A DNA stretch of 64,000 nucleotides from Flammeovirgaceae bacterium UBA2371 (GCA_002345965.1 DDTF01000018.1:225150-289149); one strand, 5' to 3'. Positions 8,723 through 18,535 are shown, counted from the first letter of the stretch. Translations and numbers: made by a program. The notes: a model not told the origin generated them from the sequence alone.

Positions 8723-10078
8723 CTATCTCAAAGATATGTGCACAATAGTGCCCTTACCCACTTCACTGGACACATTTAAAGCTCCTTTGTGCAACTTCAA
8801 AATTTGCCGCGACAGACTTAAACCCACACCTGTGCCGTTTTTTTTGGTGGTAAAAAAGGGTATAAATATTTTGTCCAATGTTTCCTTCTCAATACCCGGC
8901 CCATTGTCAATAATTTCAATTGAAGTCCGCTGACCGGTTTGGTGAGCTATGAATTTGATTTGAGCCCCCTCTACGTGTTCCAACGCATCAATGGCATTTT
9001 TAATGATATTGATGAGCACCTGCTCGAGCCATATGGCATCTGCCATAACTTTCATTTGAGGCTTTACCCCCGATTTATCTACTCCGATATTTTTACGCTG
9101 AAATTCAGGTGTAAGGAGATGAATGACTTGTTCGATAAGCCTGCTAATGTCCGTTTCTGCCAGTACTAAATCAGGTGTCTTATTTAAATCCTTATATGCA
9201 TTTACAAAACGGAGCAGCCCTTTGGATCTTTTTTCAATGGTTTCAATGCTGCTGAACAGATCCTCTTTATCCTCTGCATCAAGTTGCTCCAGATTTTTTC
9301 GCTCCCCATCCGTATCTACAAGCATGGTATTGACTGCCTCAGTTAATGAAACAATAGGCGTTACCGAATTCATGATTTCGTGAGTAAGGACTCGAATCAA
9401 TTTTTGCCAAGCCATTACTTCCTGTTCCTCCAGTTCCTCGTTGATGTCTTGCAGAAGCACAATTTTGTAACGAGTATCATTCATTACCAATTCCTTTACC
9501 TGAATGGACAAATAAAGCTCCCTATTTGACAACACTGCTTTTAGCAATTGCCTTTGACCTGGTTTCAAATCATTCAACGATTGCCACAACCTTGCGCTTG
9601 TCTTTTTTAACTCGGAAATATTCGATAACCGAAATACGCCTAATAATTGAAGTGCCGCGGGATTCACCAATTCAATCTTTCCGGTCGCGTCAAAACTGAT
9701 TATCCCTGCCTGAATATTTTCTGTAAGCATTTGCAGGTATTGATAATGTGTCTCTCGCTGCAAATTCAACATTCTAAATTCTTCTATCACATCATTGAAG
9801 GCTTCTGATAATTTGCTGAATGTTTTTCCTTTATTGCCAGAAGGGAACGAAGTAGTAAACCCACTTTGTTTAATGGATAGTATGAAATAGGTAAGGTCTT
9901 TATTCGTTTTTTCAATGTAGTATAGCAGACTCCATATTGAAATAGCCAGCAACATCACAAGAACCAAAGGAGTAAAAACCCAGTCTTTATTGGTAAGCAC
10001 ATATGCAAGCGTCAGTGAGAATAGTGTAATTATAATCACTCGCAAAACAACATTTATCCTAAATTCCTTTAGTATCAA
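8723..10078 (-). CDS. NtrB-like membrane sensor histidine kinase
   Basis: 451 residues. Two transmembrane segments lie near residues 9-28 and 33-55. A PAS-like domain follows at about 108-215 (I-I-S-F-D-A-T-G-K-I-E-L-V-N). The dimerisation helix carries the phospho-acceptor His at about 233 (L-T-H-E-I-M-N-S-V). The HATPase domain has N-I-I-K-N-A-I-D-A, D-N-G-P-G-I and G-T-G-V-G-L-S-L. It begins 9 bp after the sigma-54-type response regulator and is certainly its partner. The almost absent periplasmic loop suggests that it senses a membrane or cytoplasmic signal. The likely output is the divergent permease gene. Confidence 0.9.
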   Translation of the reverse strand: MILKEFRINVVLRVIIITLFSLTLAYVLTNKDWVFTPLVLVMLLAISIWSLLYYIEKTNKDLTYFILSIKQSGFTTSFPSGNKGKTFSKLSEAFNDVIEEFRMLNLQRETHYQYLQMLTENIQAGIISFDATGKIELVNPAALQLLGVFRLSNISELKKTSARLWQSLNDLKPGQRQLLKAVLSNRELYLSIQVKELVMNDTRYKIVLLQDINEELEEQEVMAWQKLIRVLTHEIMNSVTPIVSLTEAVNTMLVDTDGERKNLEQLDAEDKEDLFSSIETIEKRSKGLLRFVNAYKDLNKTPDLVLAETDISRLIEQVIHLLTPEFQRKNIGVDKSGVKPQMKVMADAIWLEQVLINIIKNAIDALEHVEGAQIKFIAHQTGQRTSIEIIDNGPGIEKETLDKIFIPFFTTKKNGTGVGLSLSRQILKLHKGALNVSSEVGKGTIVHISLR

Positions 10079-10087
10079 GGTTAATCT

Positions 10088-11449
10088 TTATAGTCCGTAC
10101 TTTTCAATTTTTCTATATAAGGTGGTTCTCCCCAGTCCAAGGTCCTTTGCGGCCTTGCTTAAGTTACCCTTGTTTTTTCTGATGGCCTCCGCTATCGCTT
10201 TGCGTTCCACCTCACTGAGGTTAGTGAGGGTCTCTTGCTGAAGAGATGGTTTGTCAGAAAGTTGAAAATCCCTACTAGTTAGCTGCCCGTGTTCACATAG
10301 AATAATAGCACGTTCCACAGCATGCTGAAACTCTCTGATATTTCCCGGCCAGTGATATTTTTCCAAAAGTTCTTTCACCTCATTGGCTACTTCCAATGAT
10401 TTATTGTATTTGCGATTATAAATCGAAACATAATGGTTCAAGAGTAATGGAATGTCATCTCGCCTGTCTCTTAATGGAGGAATGGTAATTTCTACAGTAT
10501 TGAACCTGTACAATAAATCTTCTCTAAAAAGTTCTTCTGCTACTTTTTTCTGAATGGCTTCATTGGTAGCAGATATTAAACGGATATCAATTTCGATCTG
10601 TCTATTGGATCCTACAGGTGTAATTACTCTGTTTTGCAAAACAGAAAGCAGTTTGCCCTGAAGTGCCATTGGTAGATTCCCAATTTCATCTAAAAACAAA
10701 GTGCCCCCGGATGCCAGCTCAAACCGCCCAAGGCGATCCTGTTTTGCATCTGTAAAGGCTCCTTTTACATGACCAAATAGTTCAGATTCAAATAAACTTA
10801 CCGGAATGGTGCCCACATCTACTTTTACAAATGGCCCTGCGCTTCTTTTTGATTGGTGATGGATGGCTTTCGCTATCAACTCCTTTCCAGTTCCATTTTC
10901 CCCTAAGAGCAGAATATTTGCCTCTGTTGCCGCTACCCGATTTACTATTGAAAACACATCCTGCATCACCTTTGACTTTCCGATGATTGAAGCGTCTGGC
11001 TGAGTGTACACCTCTGTCATCCTTGCCTGATGTGTTTTAAGCTTTGCCACTTCCTTTTTGGAGGTTGCCAATTGAAAGGCTGCATTCACTGTGGCAATTA
11101 GTTTTTCATTTTCCCATGGTTTTACTACAAAGTCCACAGCGCCAATTTTCATCGCCTCCACAGCAAGCTTAACTTCACCAAAAGCGGTGACCATAATCAC
11201 ACTCAATGCAGGATGATCGTTAAGTATTTGTTGCAACCAAAATAACCCTTCACTGCCTTTGGTTACGTCTGCAGTAAAGTTCATGTCCAGCAAAATAACA
11301 TCTGGACTCTTCTGCTTGATCAAATAAGGTAGCTGCTGAGGGTTAGATTCTGTGCTCACCTGTGCATAATGTTGCCGCAAGACTACCCTGGCGCTTTGCA
11401 GGATATCCACATCATCATCCACTATCAGGATATGGGCCGGAGATTTCAT
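10088..11449 (-). CDS. Sigma-54-dependent response regulator (NtrC/AtoC type)
   Basis: 453 residues in three domains. The receiver domain (1-120) has acidic pocket residues D11-D13 and the phospho-acceptor D55 (V-I-L-L-D-M). The AAA+ domain has Walker A G-E-N-G-T-G-K-E and the sigma-54 contact loop G-A-F-T-D-A intact, so it should be a true activator of RpoN promoters. The C-terminal Fis-type helix-turn-helix contains L-S-K-A-A-K-D-L-G-L-G-R-T-T-L-Y-R-K. It is the first gene of the operon with the histidine kinase and is divergent from the permease gene at 11599. A tandem repeat in the intervening region is a candidate binding site. Confidence 0.93.
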   Translation of the reverse strand: MKSPAHILIVDDDVDILQSARVVLRQHYAQVSTESNPQQLPYLIKQKSPDVILLDMNFTADVTKGSEGLFWLQQILNDHPALSVIMVTAFGEVKLAVEAMKIGAVDFVVKPWENEKLIATVNAAFQLATSKKEVAKLKTHQARMTEVYTQPDASIIGKSKVMQDVFSIVNRVAATEANILLLGENGTGKELIAKAIHHQSKRSAGPFVKVDVGTIPVSLFESELFGHVKGAFTDAKQDRLGRFELASGGTLFLDEIGNLPMALQGKLLSVLQNRVITPVGSNRQIEIDIRLISATNEAIQKKVAEELFREDLLYRFNTVEITIPPLRDRRDDIPLLLNHYVSIYNRKYNKSLEVANEVKELLEKYHWPGNIREFQHAVERAIILCEHGQLTSRDFQLSDKPSLQQETLTNLSEVERKAIAEAIRKNKGNLSKAAKDLGLGRTTLYRKIEKYGL

Positions 11450-11472
11450 AGTCCTACTAAAGATACTATAAA

Positions 11473-11510
11473 TGTTTCATATTGGAACAATAAACTGTTT
11501 CACTTTGAAC
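11473..11510. promoter_or_regulatory. Tandem repeat, candidate enhancer site for the NtrC-like regulator
   Basis: Two related elements, TGTTTCATATTGGAAC (11473-11488) and TGTTTCACTTTGAAC (11496-11510), start 23 bp apart, about two helical turns. They lie 89-126 bp upstream of the permease start and just upstream of the response regulator start. This is the geometry expected of an upstream activating sequence for a sigma-54 activator. No convincing GG-N10-GC promoter is seen beside it, so the assignment is tentative. Confidence 0.35.
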
Positions 11511-11598
11511 CACATGGGCTGGAAATAACTTTCCTATCTGTCTGTATTTCAATTGATTAATTCAATTGGCATCTTAGTGGTACAATGCTTATAAACAA

Positions 11599-14025
11599 AT
11601 GTCCATGCTTAGAAGCTATCTACTTATCACGTTTCGAAACCTCCTCAAAAACAGGATATATACTATCATTAATGTAATCGGACTTACAGTTGGAATTGCA
11701 TCCGTCATTATGATTCTGTTGTATGTGCAGGATGAAATCAGCTACGACCGTTACCATCCAGATACAGCACACATCTATCGCATTTATTGGCAATCTGACA
11801 ACCCTCAAACAAGGACTCCCCATCCCATGGCTCAGGCTTTGGCTGATGATTTTCCGGAAGTGACTAGTGCGGTAACCCTTTCTCCAATTTGGGGCCCGGG
11901 ACTTACACGCCAAAGTTTTTCAGTACGAAATCTTGAAAAGGACATTCAATACAATGAAAAGAACATCTTATCGGTAGATAGCACTTTCTTTGATGTTTTC
12001 CCTTTAAAAATAATCAATGGGAATAAAAGCAAAGTCCTTCGCACACCTGGCAAATTACTTCTTTCACAGTCAGCTGCCACAAAATATTTTGGAGAGGAAG
12101 ATCCTATTGGCAAATTTTTGGCTGTAGATGGGGATGAGAATTTAGTTGAGATAGAAGGAGTCTATGAAGACATGCCACAGCAATCTCATTTTCATGCTTC
12201 CGCTCTCGTAAGCTATGTACACATGAAAGCATTTGAAGACCCGGAAAGCGCCTACTACACCTGGGCCGACTTCGGACATTTCAACTATATTAAACTAAGG
12301 CCAGATGCTGATGCTAAAAAGCTCGAAAGTCAATTAATGGATTGGGCTAAGAAATACCTAAACCCAACCGAAGAAGATCTTCAGTACATCAAAAGAAACA
12401 ATGCAGGATTTAAACTGCAAAACATCAGAGACATCCATCTACAATCACACCTGATGTGGGAGCTGGAGGCAAACGGAAACATTGAATATGTCTATATCAT
12501 GACTGCTGCCGCAATGCTTATCCTGATTATTGCGGCCATCAATTTTATGAATCTTACCACCGCAAAGTCCGCTGAGAGGGCCAAAGAAATAGGAGTACGC
12601 AGAACATTAGGTGCGCTTAAAAAACAATTGTCTTTCCAATTTATCGGTGAGTCACTTTTGGTTGCTTTGTTTTCTATGATAATGGCGGGCTTAGTCGTAG
12701 AGATATTACTTCCTTATTTCAATATGCTTACCGGAAAGGAATTGAAAGTAGATCTTATACATAACCCATTAATTGTGGTTGGTATTTTGGCCATTGGTTC
12801 GCTAACAGGAATTCTTTCTGGGCTATATCCTTCTGCCATTCTATCATCCATCAATCCTGTGCAGGTATTGAAGGGAAAATTTGTAACAAGCAAAGGGGGA
12901 AACAGGTTTTCTAAACTTTTGGTCGTGTTTCAGTTTACGATGGCCATCATTTTGATTTCTGGTACAGTAATTATTCTGCATCAACTAAGTTTTATTCAAA
13001 ACAAAAATCTTGGCTTTGCAAAAGATGCAACATTACTTATTCCCATTCGCCAGGATGAAATGAGAAGGAATTTTGAGACACTGCAAATAGAACTTAAAAA
13101 ATTATCAGGAGTTGTTGAAGTAGGCGCTTCTTCTAATGTGCCCGGGACTCAGTTCAATCAAAATCCAATTTATAGTGTGAGTGATGCCCAGCATCAAGTC
13201 AATGCATCACAGATGTTTGTAGATTTTGATCTCATTAAAACTTTAGATTTGAAAATAGCTTCCGGAAGGGGCTTTGATCGTGCCTTTCCCGGAGACACCG
13301 CCAATTCATTTATCATTAACGAATCAGCTGTTCAGGCGCTTCAAATGACTGATCCGATAGGAAAGGAAATAGTACTTGTGTTAGATGAAAATTTAGTGAG
13401 AGGTAGTGTAATCGGTGTCTTAAAAGACTTTCACTATCAGTCGTTGCACCAACCTGTACGTCCCGTTATTATACAACGCCTACCTTATTACAATACAGTT
13501 CTCGTCCGTCTCAGTGCTGAAAATATTATGGGTACCATTTCATCCATTGAATCCGTTTGGAAAAATTTTGATAACAGCAATGGCTTTGAATATTCATTTC
13601 TGGAGGATACCATTAACTCTCAATATACTTCCGAATATAAAATGGGATTGGTTTTTGGTTTGTTTGCCGGAATAGCCATCATCATCTCTTGCATGGGCTT
13701 ATTTGGCCTTGCTACACTCAATTTCGCGCAACGCAAAAAAGAAATTGGAATTCGTAAGGTGATGGGAGCACCCGTAGGTATTTTACTATTGACACTTGTG
13801 AGAGATTACTCCAAACTCATCATTACCTCGACAGTGTTTGCTATTCCCATTGCATGGTGGATTATGAATAATTGGCTCAACAACTTTGTATTCAAGATAG
13901 GCATTAACGTAGGCGTTTTCTTACTCACCGGTCTAGGCACACTCTTGATTGCCTGGGTTACAATCGGCTATTTGACCCTGCGTACGGTTGCGGTTAATCC
14001 TGTTGATACCCTAAAAGAAGAATAG
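11599..14025 (+). CDS. FtsX/MacB-type ABC transporter permease
   Basis: 808 residues in the typical layout of large Bacteroidota permeases. There is an N-terminal TM helix (V-I-G-L-T-V-G-I-A-S-V-I-M), a MacB-type periplasmic domain (D-E-I-S-Y-D-R-Y-H), and three TM helices with the coupling motif K-E-I-G-V-R-R-T-L-G near 335. A second periplasmic domain follows, then three TM helices with K-E-I-G-I-R-K-V-M-G near 720 and the ending N-P-V-D-T-L-K-E-E. No ATPase gene is adjacent, so it must use one encoded elsewhere. The divergent NtrB/NtrC pair is its probable regulator. Possible substrates are envelope lipoproteins, peptides or toxic compounds. Confidence 0.88.
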   Translation: MSMLRSYLLITFRNLLKNRIYTIINVIGLTVGIASVIMILLYVQDEISYDRYHPDTAHIYRIYWQSDNPQTRTPHPMAQALADDFPEVTSAVTLSPIWGPGLTRQSFSVRNLEKDIQYNEKNILSVDSTFFDVFPLKIINGNKSKVLRTPGKLLLSQSAATKYFGEEDPIGKFLAVDGDENLVEIEGVYEDMPQQSHFHASALVSYVHMKAFEDPESAYYTWADFGHFNYIKLRPDADAKKLESQLMDWAKKYLNPTEEDLQYIKRNNAGFKLQNIRDIHLQSHLMWELEANGNIEYVYIMTAAAMLILIIAAINFMNLTTAKSAERAKEIGVRRTLGALKKQLSFQFIGESLLVALFSMIMAGLVVEILLPYFNMLTGKELKVDLIHNPLIVVGILAIGSLTGILSGLYPSAILSSINPVQVLKGKFVTSKGGNRFSKLLVVFQFTMAIILISGTVIILHQLSFIQNKNLGFAKDATLLIPIRQDEMRRNFETLQIELKKLSGVVEVGASSNVPGTQFNQNPIYSVSDAQHQVNASQMFVDFDLIKTLDLKIASGRGFDRAFPGDTANSFIINESAVQALQMTDPIGKEIVLVLDENLVRGSVIGVLKDFHYQSLHQPVRPVIIQRLPYYNTVLVRLSAENIMGTISSIESVWKNFDNSNGFEYSFLEDTINSQYTSEYKMGLVFGLFAGIAIIISCMGLFGLATLNFAQRKKEIGIRKVMGAPVGILLLTLVRDYSKLIITSTVFAIPIAWWIMNNWLNNFVFKIGINVGVFLLTGLGTLLIAWVTIGYLTLRTVAVNPVDTLKEE

Positions 14026-14080
14026 ACTCTTTTATTGATTAGCACTTTTTAGAATAGCTAAAGTCCTTATAGCTAAATAA

Positions 14081-14105
14081 AAAACCCCGATCTAATCGGG
14101 GTTTT
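14081..14105. terminator. Bidirectional intrinsic terminator
   Basis: Perfect 10-bp arms AAAACCCCGA (14081-14090) and TCGGGGTTTT (14096-14105) around a 5-nt loop. It lies between the convergent permease and small-protein genes and can serve both strands. Confidence 0.9.
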
Positions 14106-14108
14106 GCT

Positions 14109-14297
14109 TTAAGCGGCCTTGGAGAGGTTATCCTCTTTTATTTTGTTTGTTCGAATCTCTTTCTTTTCAAGATCAAACCATTTTACTTCAACCAAATTGT
14201 TTTTAATGTACTTCAAAACCTCCATCACTTTGCCGTCAATCCTGCTGCGAACACGCTCGCCTTTTTTAAACAGTCTTCTCATTTTTTTCATCTTCAT
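14109..14297 (-). CDS. Small basic protein, YodC/DUF2158-like
   Basis: 62 residues, highly basic (M-K-M-K-K-M-R-R-L-F-K-K-G-E-R-V). The pattern K-G-E-R-V-R-S-R-I-D-G-K-V-M-E-V-L, followed by V-E-V-K-W-F-D-L, resembles the small beta-barrel YodC-like family (DUF2158), whose function is unknown. The match is by eye and tentative. It ends directly at the shared terminator. It begins 7 bp downstream of the htrA stop codon, so it is probably the last gene of the htrA transcript. Confidence 0.6.
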   Translation of the reverse strand: MKMKKMRRLFKKGERVRSRIDGKVMEVLKYIKNNLVEVKWFDLEKKEIRTNKIKEDNLSKAA

Positions 14298-14304
14298 TTA
14301 GGTC

Positions 14305-15798
14305 CTACATTCTTAGTGCATAAATATATTCCCGAGGGAAGTCTTCATAGATACCAGAAAACGTGACAAGGTCACCCTCCTTTTTCTTTTTCAGTATTTC
14401 ATTTACCTCTTTACTCGATTTCACCGCCTGATCATCAATATGTGTAATGATAAAACCTTCGCGCATTTCTGTATAACGCAACAATTTACCATTGTCAAGT
14501 TTACTCACTCTCACTCCATTTTTCAACTCCAATCTATTCAAAATTTTCTGATCTACATCCTCTACCACAAGGCCCAGGGATGCAAAAGCACTTTTCTCCT
14601 CCCGCCTGATTGTACTCAACTCTCCATTTCTATTTTTGAGGGTTACTGGCACCGTCACTACTTTGCCTTGACGGTCTACTTTAACACTGATTTTATCTCC
14701 GGGTCTCTTTCTGCCAATGTATTCAATCAACGCAGTGCTGGATTTGATGTCCGCATCATCCAGTTGTATCACAACATCTCCTTTTTGTAATCCCGCTTCT
14801 TTGGCAGAACTGTTCTCCGCAAAATCAACAATAAAGGCACCTTCATTGCGGTCCAGTTTTTCTTGCTTGGCCAAATCGCTGGTTACATTTTGAACCGTAA
14901 CCCCCAGCCAACCGCGCTGTACGGTACCAAAAGCGATTAGGTCTTCAACTACTTTGCTTACAATATTGGATGGCACGGCAAAACCATATCCAGAATAGGA
15001 TCCTGTTGGACTTGCGATGGCAGTATTGATACCCAGCAATCCACCATCCAACGAAACCAATGCTCCTCCACTATTGCCTGGGTTGATGGCAGCATCTGTT
15101 TGAATAAATGATTCAATGGCTGTATTTCCCAATTGCTCATTTCCATCTCTGGAATTGGAATTGATGATGTTGATATTTCTGCCCTTTGCGCTGATAATAC
15201 CTGCGGTTACAGTAGAATTAAGGTTAAATGGATTTCCTACTGCAAGCACCCATTGCCCAACCTTGGCCTGATCCGAATCCACAAAAGAAAGATATGGCAG
15301 GTCTTTATTACTTACTTTAATTACCGCAAGGTCCGTGTCCGGATCGGTTCCTATTACTTCTGCTTTGTATGTGCTATTGTCATTCAGCGTAACCTCCACT
15401 ATGTCTGCTCCCTGCACAACATGATTGTTTGTTACTATGTAACCATTCTTGTTAATGATTACGCCCGAACCCGTGCTTTGGCTGGGACCTCTTTGCATTG
15501 GAGAGGGGCCATTAAAAAACTCCCTCAATGGATCTCTTGAATTTCTGGATATAGCACCCATTTCCTGAGTAGATCTAATATGAACTACCGCAGGAGTGAC
15601 CTTATCGGCAGTGCCGGTAAAATCAAGAGGAACCGCTTCCCCATTTTCGTTTACAGTATACGCAACCGCTGATGCAGGAACACCAGCAATATGTTCAATC
15701 TTAACGTTCGCTTTCTCGTTACCAAACCATTGGTTGACAGCGAGGGTAATTCCACTGCCTATGATAGCAGCTACAACAAGTTGAAAGAACTTATTCAT
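14305..15798 (-). CDS. degP: HtrA/DegP-family periplasmic serine protease
   Basis: 497 residues with an N-terminal signal or anchor helix (about 5-22). The trypsin-like domain has the complete catalytic triad: H126 in V-T-N-N-H-V-V, D156 in D-P-D-T-D-L-A-V and S243 in P-G-N-S-G-G-A-L. Two PDZ domains follow: about 290-380 (R-G-W-L-G-V-T-V and G-D-V-V-I-Q-L-D-D) and a second one near 400-490 (M-R-E-G-F-I-I-T-H-I-D). Length and order match DegP/DegQ. It degrades or refolds misfolded envelope proteins. The 180-bp upstream region is AT-rich and contains a short palindrome, GAGCA-GAA-TGCTC, of unknown role. Confidence 0.95.
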   Translation of the reverse strand: MNKFFQLVVAAIIGSGITLAVNQWFGNEKANVKIEHIAGVPASAVAYTVNENGEAVPLDFTGTADKVTPAVVHIRSTQEMGAISRNSRDPLREFFNGPSPMQRGPSQSTGSGVIINKNGYIVTNNHVVQGADIVEVTLNDNSTYKAEVIGTDPDTDLAVIKVSNKDLPYLSFVDSDQAKVGQWVLAVGNPFNLNSTVTAGIISAKGRNINIINSNSRDGNEQLGNTAIESFIQTDAAINPGNSGGALVSLDGGLLGINTAIASPTGSYSGYGFAVPSNIVSKVVEDLIAFGTVQRGWLGVTVQNVTSDLAKQEKLDRNEGAFIVDFAENSSAKEAGLQKGDVVIQLDDADIKSSTALIEYIGRKRPGDKISVKVDRQGKVVTVPVTLKNRNGELSTIRREEKSAFASLGLVVEDVDQKILNRLELKNGVRVSKLDNGKLLRYTEMREGFIITHIDDQAVKSSKEVNEILKKKKEGDLVTFSGIYEDFPREYIYALRM

Positions 15799-15979
15799 AA
15801 TTCAAATAATTTTTAATTAAACAAGCTTGAAAGAGCAGAATGCTCCTCAGTTTGGCTAAACAGAAATACATTTTAGTAGTTTCTTCGCTTCTATTCAACG
15901 CCTAATTCCACGCTTTTGTTCTGTGGTATTTCTAATTACGAAATTCTTCGGATTTAGGTTCAAATTTTCGTAAAAAGCT

Positions 15980-16558
15980 CTATTTTTTTATCAATTCGCC
16001 ATTTTTGTACTCATATTCAATGGTAACATTTCCTTCCTGATCGTACCATTTGGATACCCCATTACGGGTACCGTTTTGGTATGCTCCTTCCTCCATTATT
16101 TTGCCATTGTCATAGTAAATTTTCACTATGCCTTCCATCTTTCCATTTATATACTCGCGCTCCTCTTTGATCGTGCTGTATTTGAATTCTTTATACTGCC
16201 CGTGCAACAGGTCATTGTGATACATCATTCTTTTTTCCAGCTGCCCACTCACATTGAATTCAATATAGATGCCTTCCTTCTTTCCATCGATATAGTTTGT
16301 AATGCTTTTCACCAATCCACTCGGTTGATACTCAACCCAACTACCCACACGCACTCCCTCTTTTCTAAGTCCCGATTGCAAGAGATTTCCAGAGCCATCC
16401 TTTAAGGTTACTTTGGACAAACCAGAGCCGTCATCAAAATTTTCCTCAATGGCTCCGGCAGGAAGCCCTACCGATGAACTCGATTGCTGAGTCTTTTCAC
16501 TTGTTGAGTCTGTACACGATATCAGAAAAATAAAAATACTAAACAGAAGTGCTCTCAT
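15980..16558 (-). CDS. YwqK-like (MORN-type repeat) lipoprotein
   Basis: 192 residues. Lipoprotein signal with lipobox L-I-S-C at about residues 12-15. Then come repeated 22-24-residue units of the form Y-x-N/D-G-K-x-E-G-x-x-x-x-Y-x-x-x-G-x-x, for example Y-I-D-G-K-K-E-G-I-Y-I-E-F and Y-I-N-G-K-M-E-G-I-V-K-I-Y-Y. These are characteristic of MORN/YwqK beta-hairpin repeats. YwqK proteins are sometimes labelled antitoxins because of a Bacillus locus, but no toxin gene is beside it, and an envelope role is more likely. It is 54 bp downstream of the histidine kinase gene on the same strand. Confidence 0.75.
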   Translation of the reverse strand: MRALLFSIFIFLISCTDSTSEKTQQSSSSVGLPAGAIEENFDDGSGLSKVTLKDGSGNLLQSGLRKEGVRVGSWVEYQPSGLVKSITNYIDGKKEGIYIEFNVSGQLEKRMMYHNDLLHGQYKEFKYSTIKEEREYINGKMEGIVKIYYDNGKIMEEGAYQNGTRNGVSKWYDQEGNVTIEYEYKNGELIKK

Positions 16559-16612
16559 ATTTAATCTTACAGAATTTTAATAGTCAAATATAAATATGAA
16601 ATCCTGTTAGAG

Positions 16613-18535
16613 TCAAGGCAAAGAGGGAAGTGAGATAGTAAACCTTGTGCCCTTATTTTCTTCGCTGCTAACTTGTATTGATCCGTTATTTCTTTCCACA
16701 AAATCTTTGCACATAACCAGCCCGAGCCCGGTGCCGTGTTCTCCGGAAGTTCCTACCTGACTAATTGTATTCTCCAAAGAGAAAAGTCTTGCCTTTACTT
16801 TCGCATCCATCCCAAGCCCGGTATCCTCTATAATTATCTTAGTCATGTTGATGTCTTCCTGTATACTTACATTGATTTGGTCTCCTGATTTCGTATACTT
16901 GATTGCATTATTAATAATGTTTCTGATTATTAAATGAAAATGATTCCTGTCCGCATATACTTGTGCATTATCCGCCCTATGAAACTTCATTGCTATTCCT
17001 TTTTTAGCGGCAGGCCCTTCGTAGATTTTAAAAGTCTCTTCTATTGCCTGATTTACATCCAAAGTTTCTGGGTTAGTTTGCTCTTCCTGCATTTGAGATC
17101 GGGCCCACACAATCAGGTTTTCAGTCATCTTTAATGTATTGGATACTGATTCTCTTAGCTGCGTTCCCATGGTTTGAATTTCCTCAGTTGTCATGGAGCC
17201 TGCATACTTTACGAGCAAATTCGAAAACCCAAACAAGGAGTTTAAAGGACTGCGCAAGTCATGAGCAACTACTGAAAAGAATTTGTCTTTAGTCTGATTC
17301 AATTTTTCCAGCTCGGCATTTTTCTTATCCAGGGCCTCTCGATGGGCAGCCAAAGCACGGTTTACCCTTCTTCTGCTTCGGTTAACTAAGAATAAAAGCA
17401 CAAGCAGCACAAAAAATAAAGTACCCACGAGCGCTACTATTATGAGGGTTCTATTCTGTTGTGCAATGACCAATTCCTGTTTTTCAAGATTGCTCTGAGC
17501 CACTTCAAAATCTGATTCCAGTTTGGCAGAATTAATTACAGATGCAATTATCGTAGCTTGATTTTTTCTTCGTTGTTGGGTAATGCTATCATCTACAACA
17601 CGGAATTCTTTTAGCATTTCGTTTACCTTATCGTAATCCCTCGTAGCCAGGTAATGCTCAGACAATTTGAAATAGGTCTGTCTTAATAATTCCAGATACC
17701 TGAATTTTTCTGCATATTCCTTAGCCTGCTCCAACATCTTTTTTTCTTCGTTGAATCGGCCTTGTACTTTATATATTTCGGATTGACCTATGAGGGTCTC
17801 AACGTAAGCTTCGGGATTTGTATTATCATTTAACTCATTATGCAGCTGAAACACCTTTGTAAAGTATTCTTGTGCCTTCTCTAAATCTTTAAGCTTAACC
17901 AGTACGAGTCCAAGATTGCTGTAGCAATCCAACAAAACTGCCGTATTATTGATCGCTTCGTTTATTTCTACCGCCTCTGCCAAACTGTTTCTGGCTTCTT
18001 CATATTTGTCCATTCGGTAATAGACAAATCCCATATTATTCAAAACAACTCCTACTCGTTCTTGCAATTGAGCGTTCCTAAAAATGGGCAAGGCTTTGTG
18101 ATAGGAATTAATGGATTGCTCGAAATTGAGTTGCCTGTCGTAAACAACAGCCTCGGTAATATAGCAATTGCCCAACCCTACGGAATCTTGCAAATCCATA
18201 AATAGCTTAATGGCTTTCTCCAAATATTCTGAGTAAGAGAGATAACGGTCGTTGGTGCCACTTAGCGAAGCCTTTACACGATAAGAGTAGGCTTGTCCCC
18301 TTTTGTAGCCAATCCTACCTGAAATTTCTAAGGCCTCATTGGCCATTTGAAATGATTTCTCTGGAGAACCATACACGTATTCCCTGCCCAATTCATTCAA
18401 AGCCCATACCTTTACGGTATCTGGAATCGGTTTTTCTAACAAACTTTCGAGGCTATCTACGTAGGGAGATTGCGCATTGGATAGAATCGTTCCGAGTAAT
18501 AATAGAAATGAAACAATATATCGGTTCACAATCAT
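16613..18535 (-). CDS. Periplasmic-TPR sensor histidine kinase
   Basis: 640 residues. There is a signal peptide (about 1-21, ending S-N-A-Q), then roughly six TPR units in the periplasm (about 30-330). A coiled segment leads to one TM helix near 363-385 (L-I-I-V-A-L-V-G-T-L-F-F). A cytoplasmic kinase core follows: H box V-A-H-D-L-R-S-P-L-N, N box N-I-I-N-N-A-I-K-Y, D-T-G-L-G-M and G-T-G-L-G-L-V. This architecture is frequent in Bacteroidota. No response regulator is adjacent, so it is an orphan kinase. The TPR region probably binds a protein or peptide signal. It runs divergently from the methyltransferase gene, 63 bp away. Confidence 0.9.
   Translation of the reverse strand: MIVNRYIVSFLLLLGTILSNAQSPYVDSLESLLEKPIPDTVKVWALNELGREYVYGSPEKSFQMANEALEISGRIGYKRGQAYSYRVKASLSGTNDRYLSYSEYLEKAIKLFMDLQDSVGLGNCYITEAVVYDRQLNFEQSINSYHKALPIFRNAQLQERVGVVLNNMGFVYYRMDKYEEARNSLAEAVEINEAINNTAVLLDCYSNLGLVLVKLKDLEKAQEYFTKVFQLHNELNDNTNPEAYVETLIGQSEIYKVQGRFNEEKKMLEQAKEYAEKFRYLELLRQTYFKLSEHYLATRDYDKVNEMLKEFRVVDDSITQQRRKNQATIIASVINSAKLESDFEVAQSNLEKQELVIAQQNRTLIIVALVGTLFFVLLVLLFLVNRSRRRVNRALAAHREALDKKNAELEKLNQTKDKFFSVVAHDLRSPLNSLFGFSNLLVKYAGSMTTEEIQTMGTQLRESVSNTLKMTENLIVWARSQMQEEQTNPETLDVNQAIEETFKIYEGPAAKKGIAMKFHRADNAQVYADRNHFHLIIRNIINNAIKYTKSGDQINVSIQEDINMTKIIIEDTGLGMDAKVKARLFSLENTISQVGTSGEHGTGLGLVMCKDFVERNNGSIQVSSEENKGTRFTISLPSLP

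Noticed and set aside
11566..11592. Possible sigma-54 promoter (TGGCAT or TGGTAC) before the permease gene
   Set aside because: Neither match has a GC at the required spacing, and one would place transcription start at or inside the start codon.
15980..16558. Toxin-antitoxin module suggested by YwqK similarity
   Set aside because: There is no small toxin gene on either side, and the protein is a lipoprotein, so an antitoxin role is implausible.
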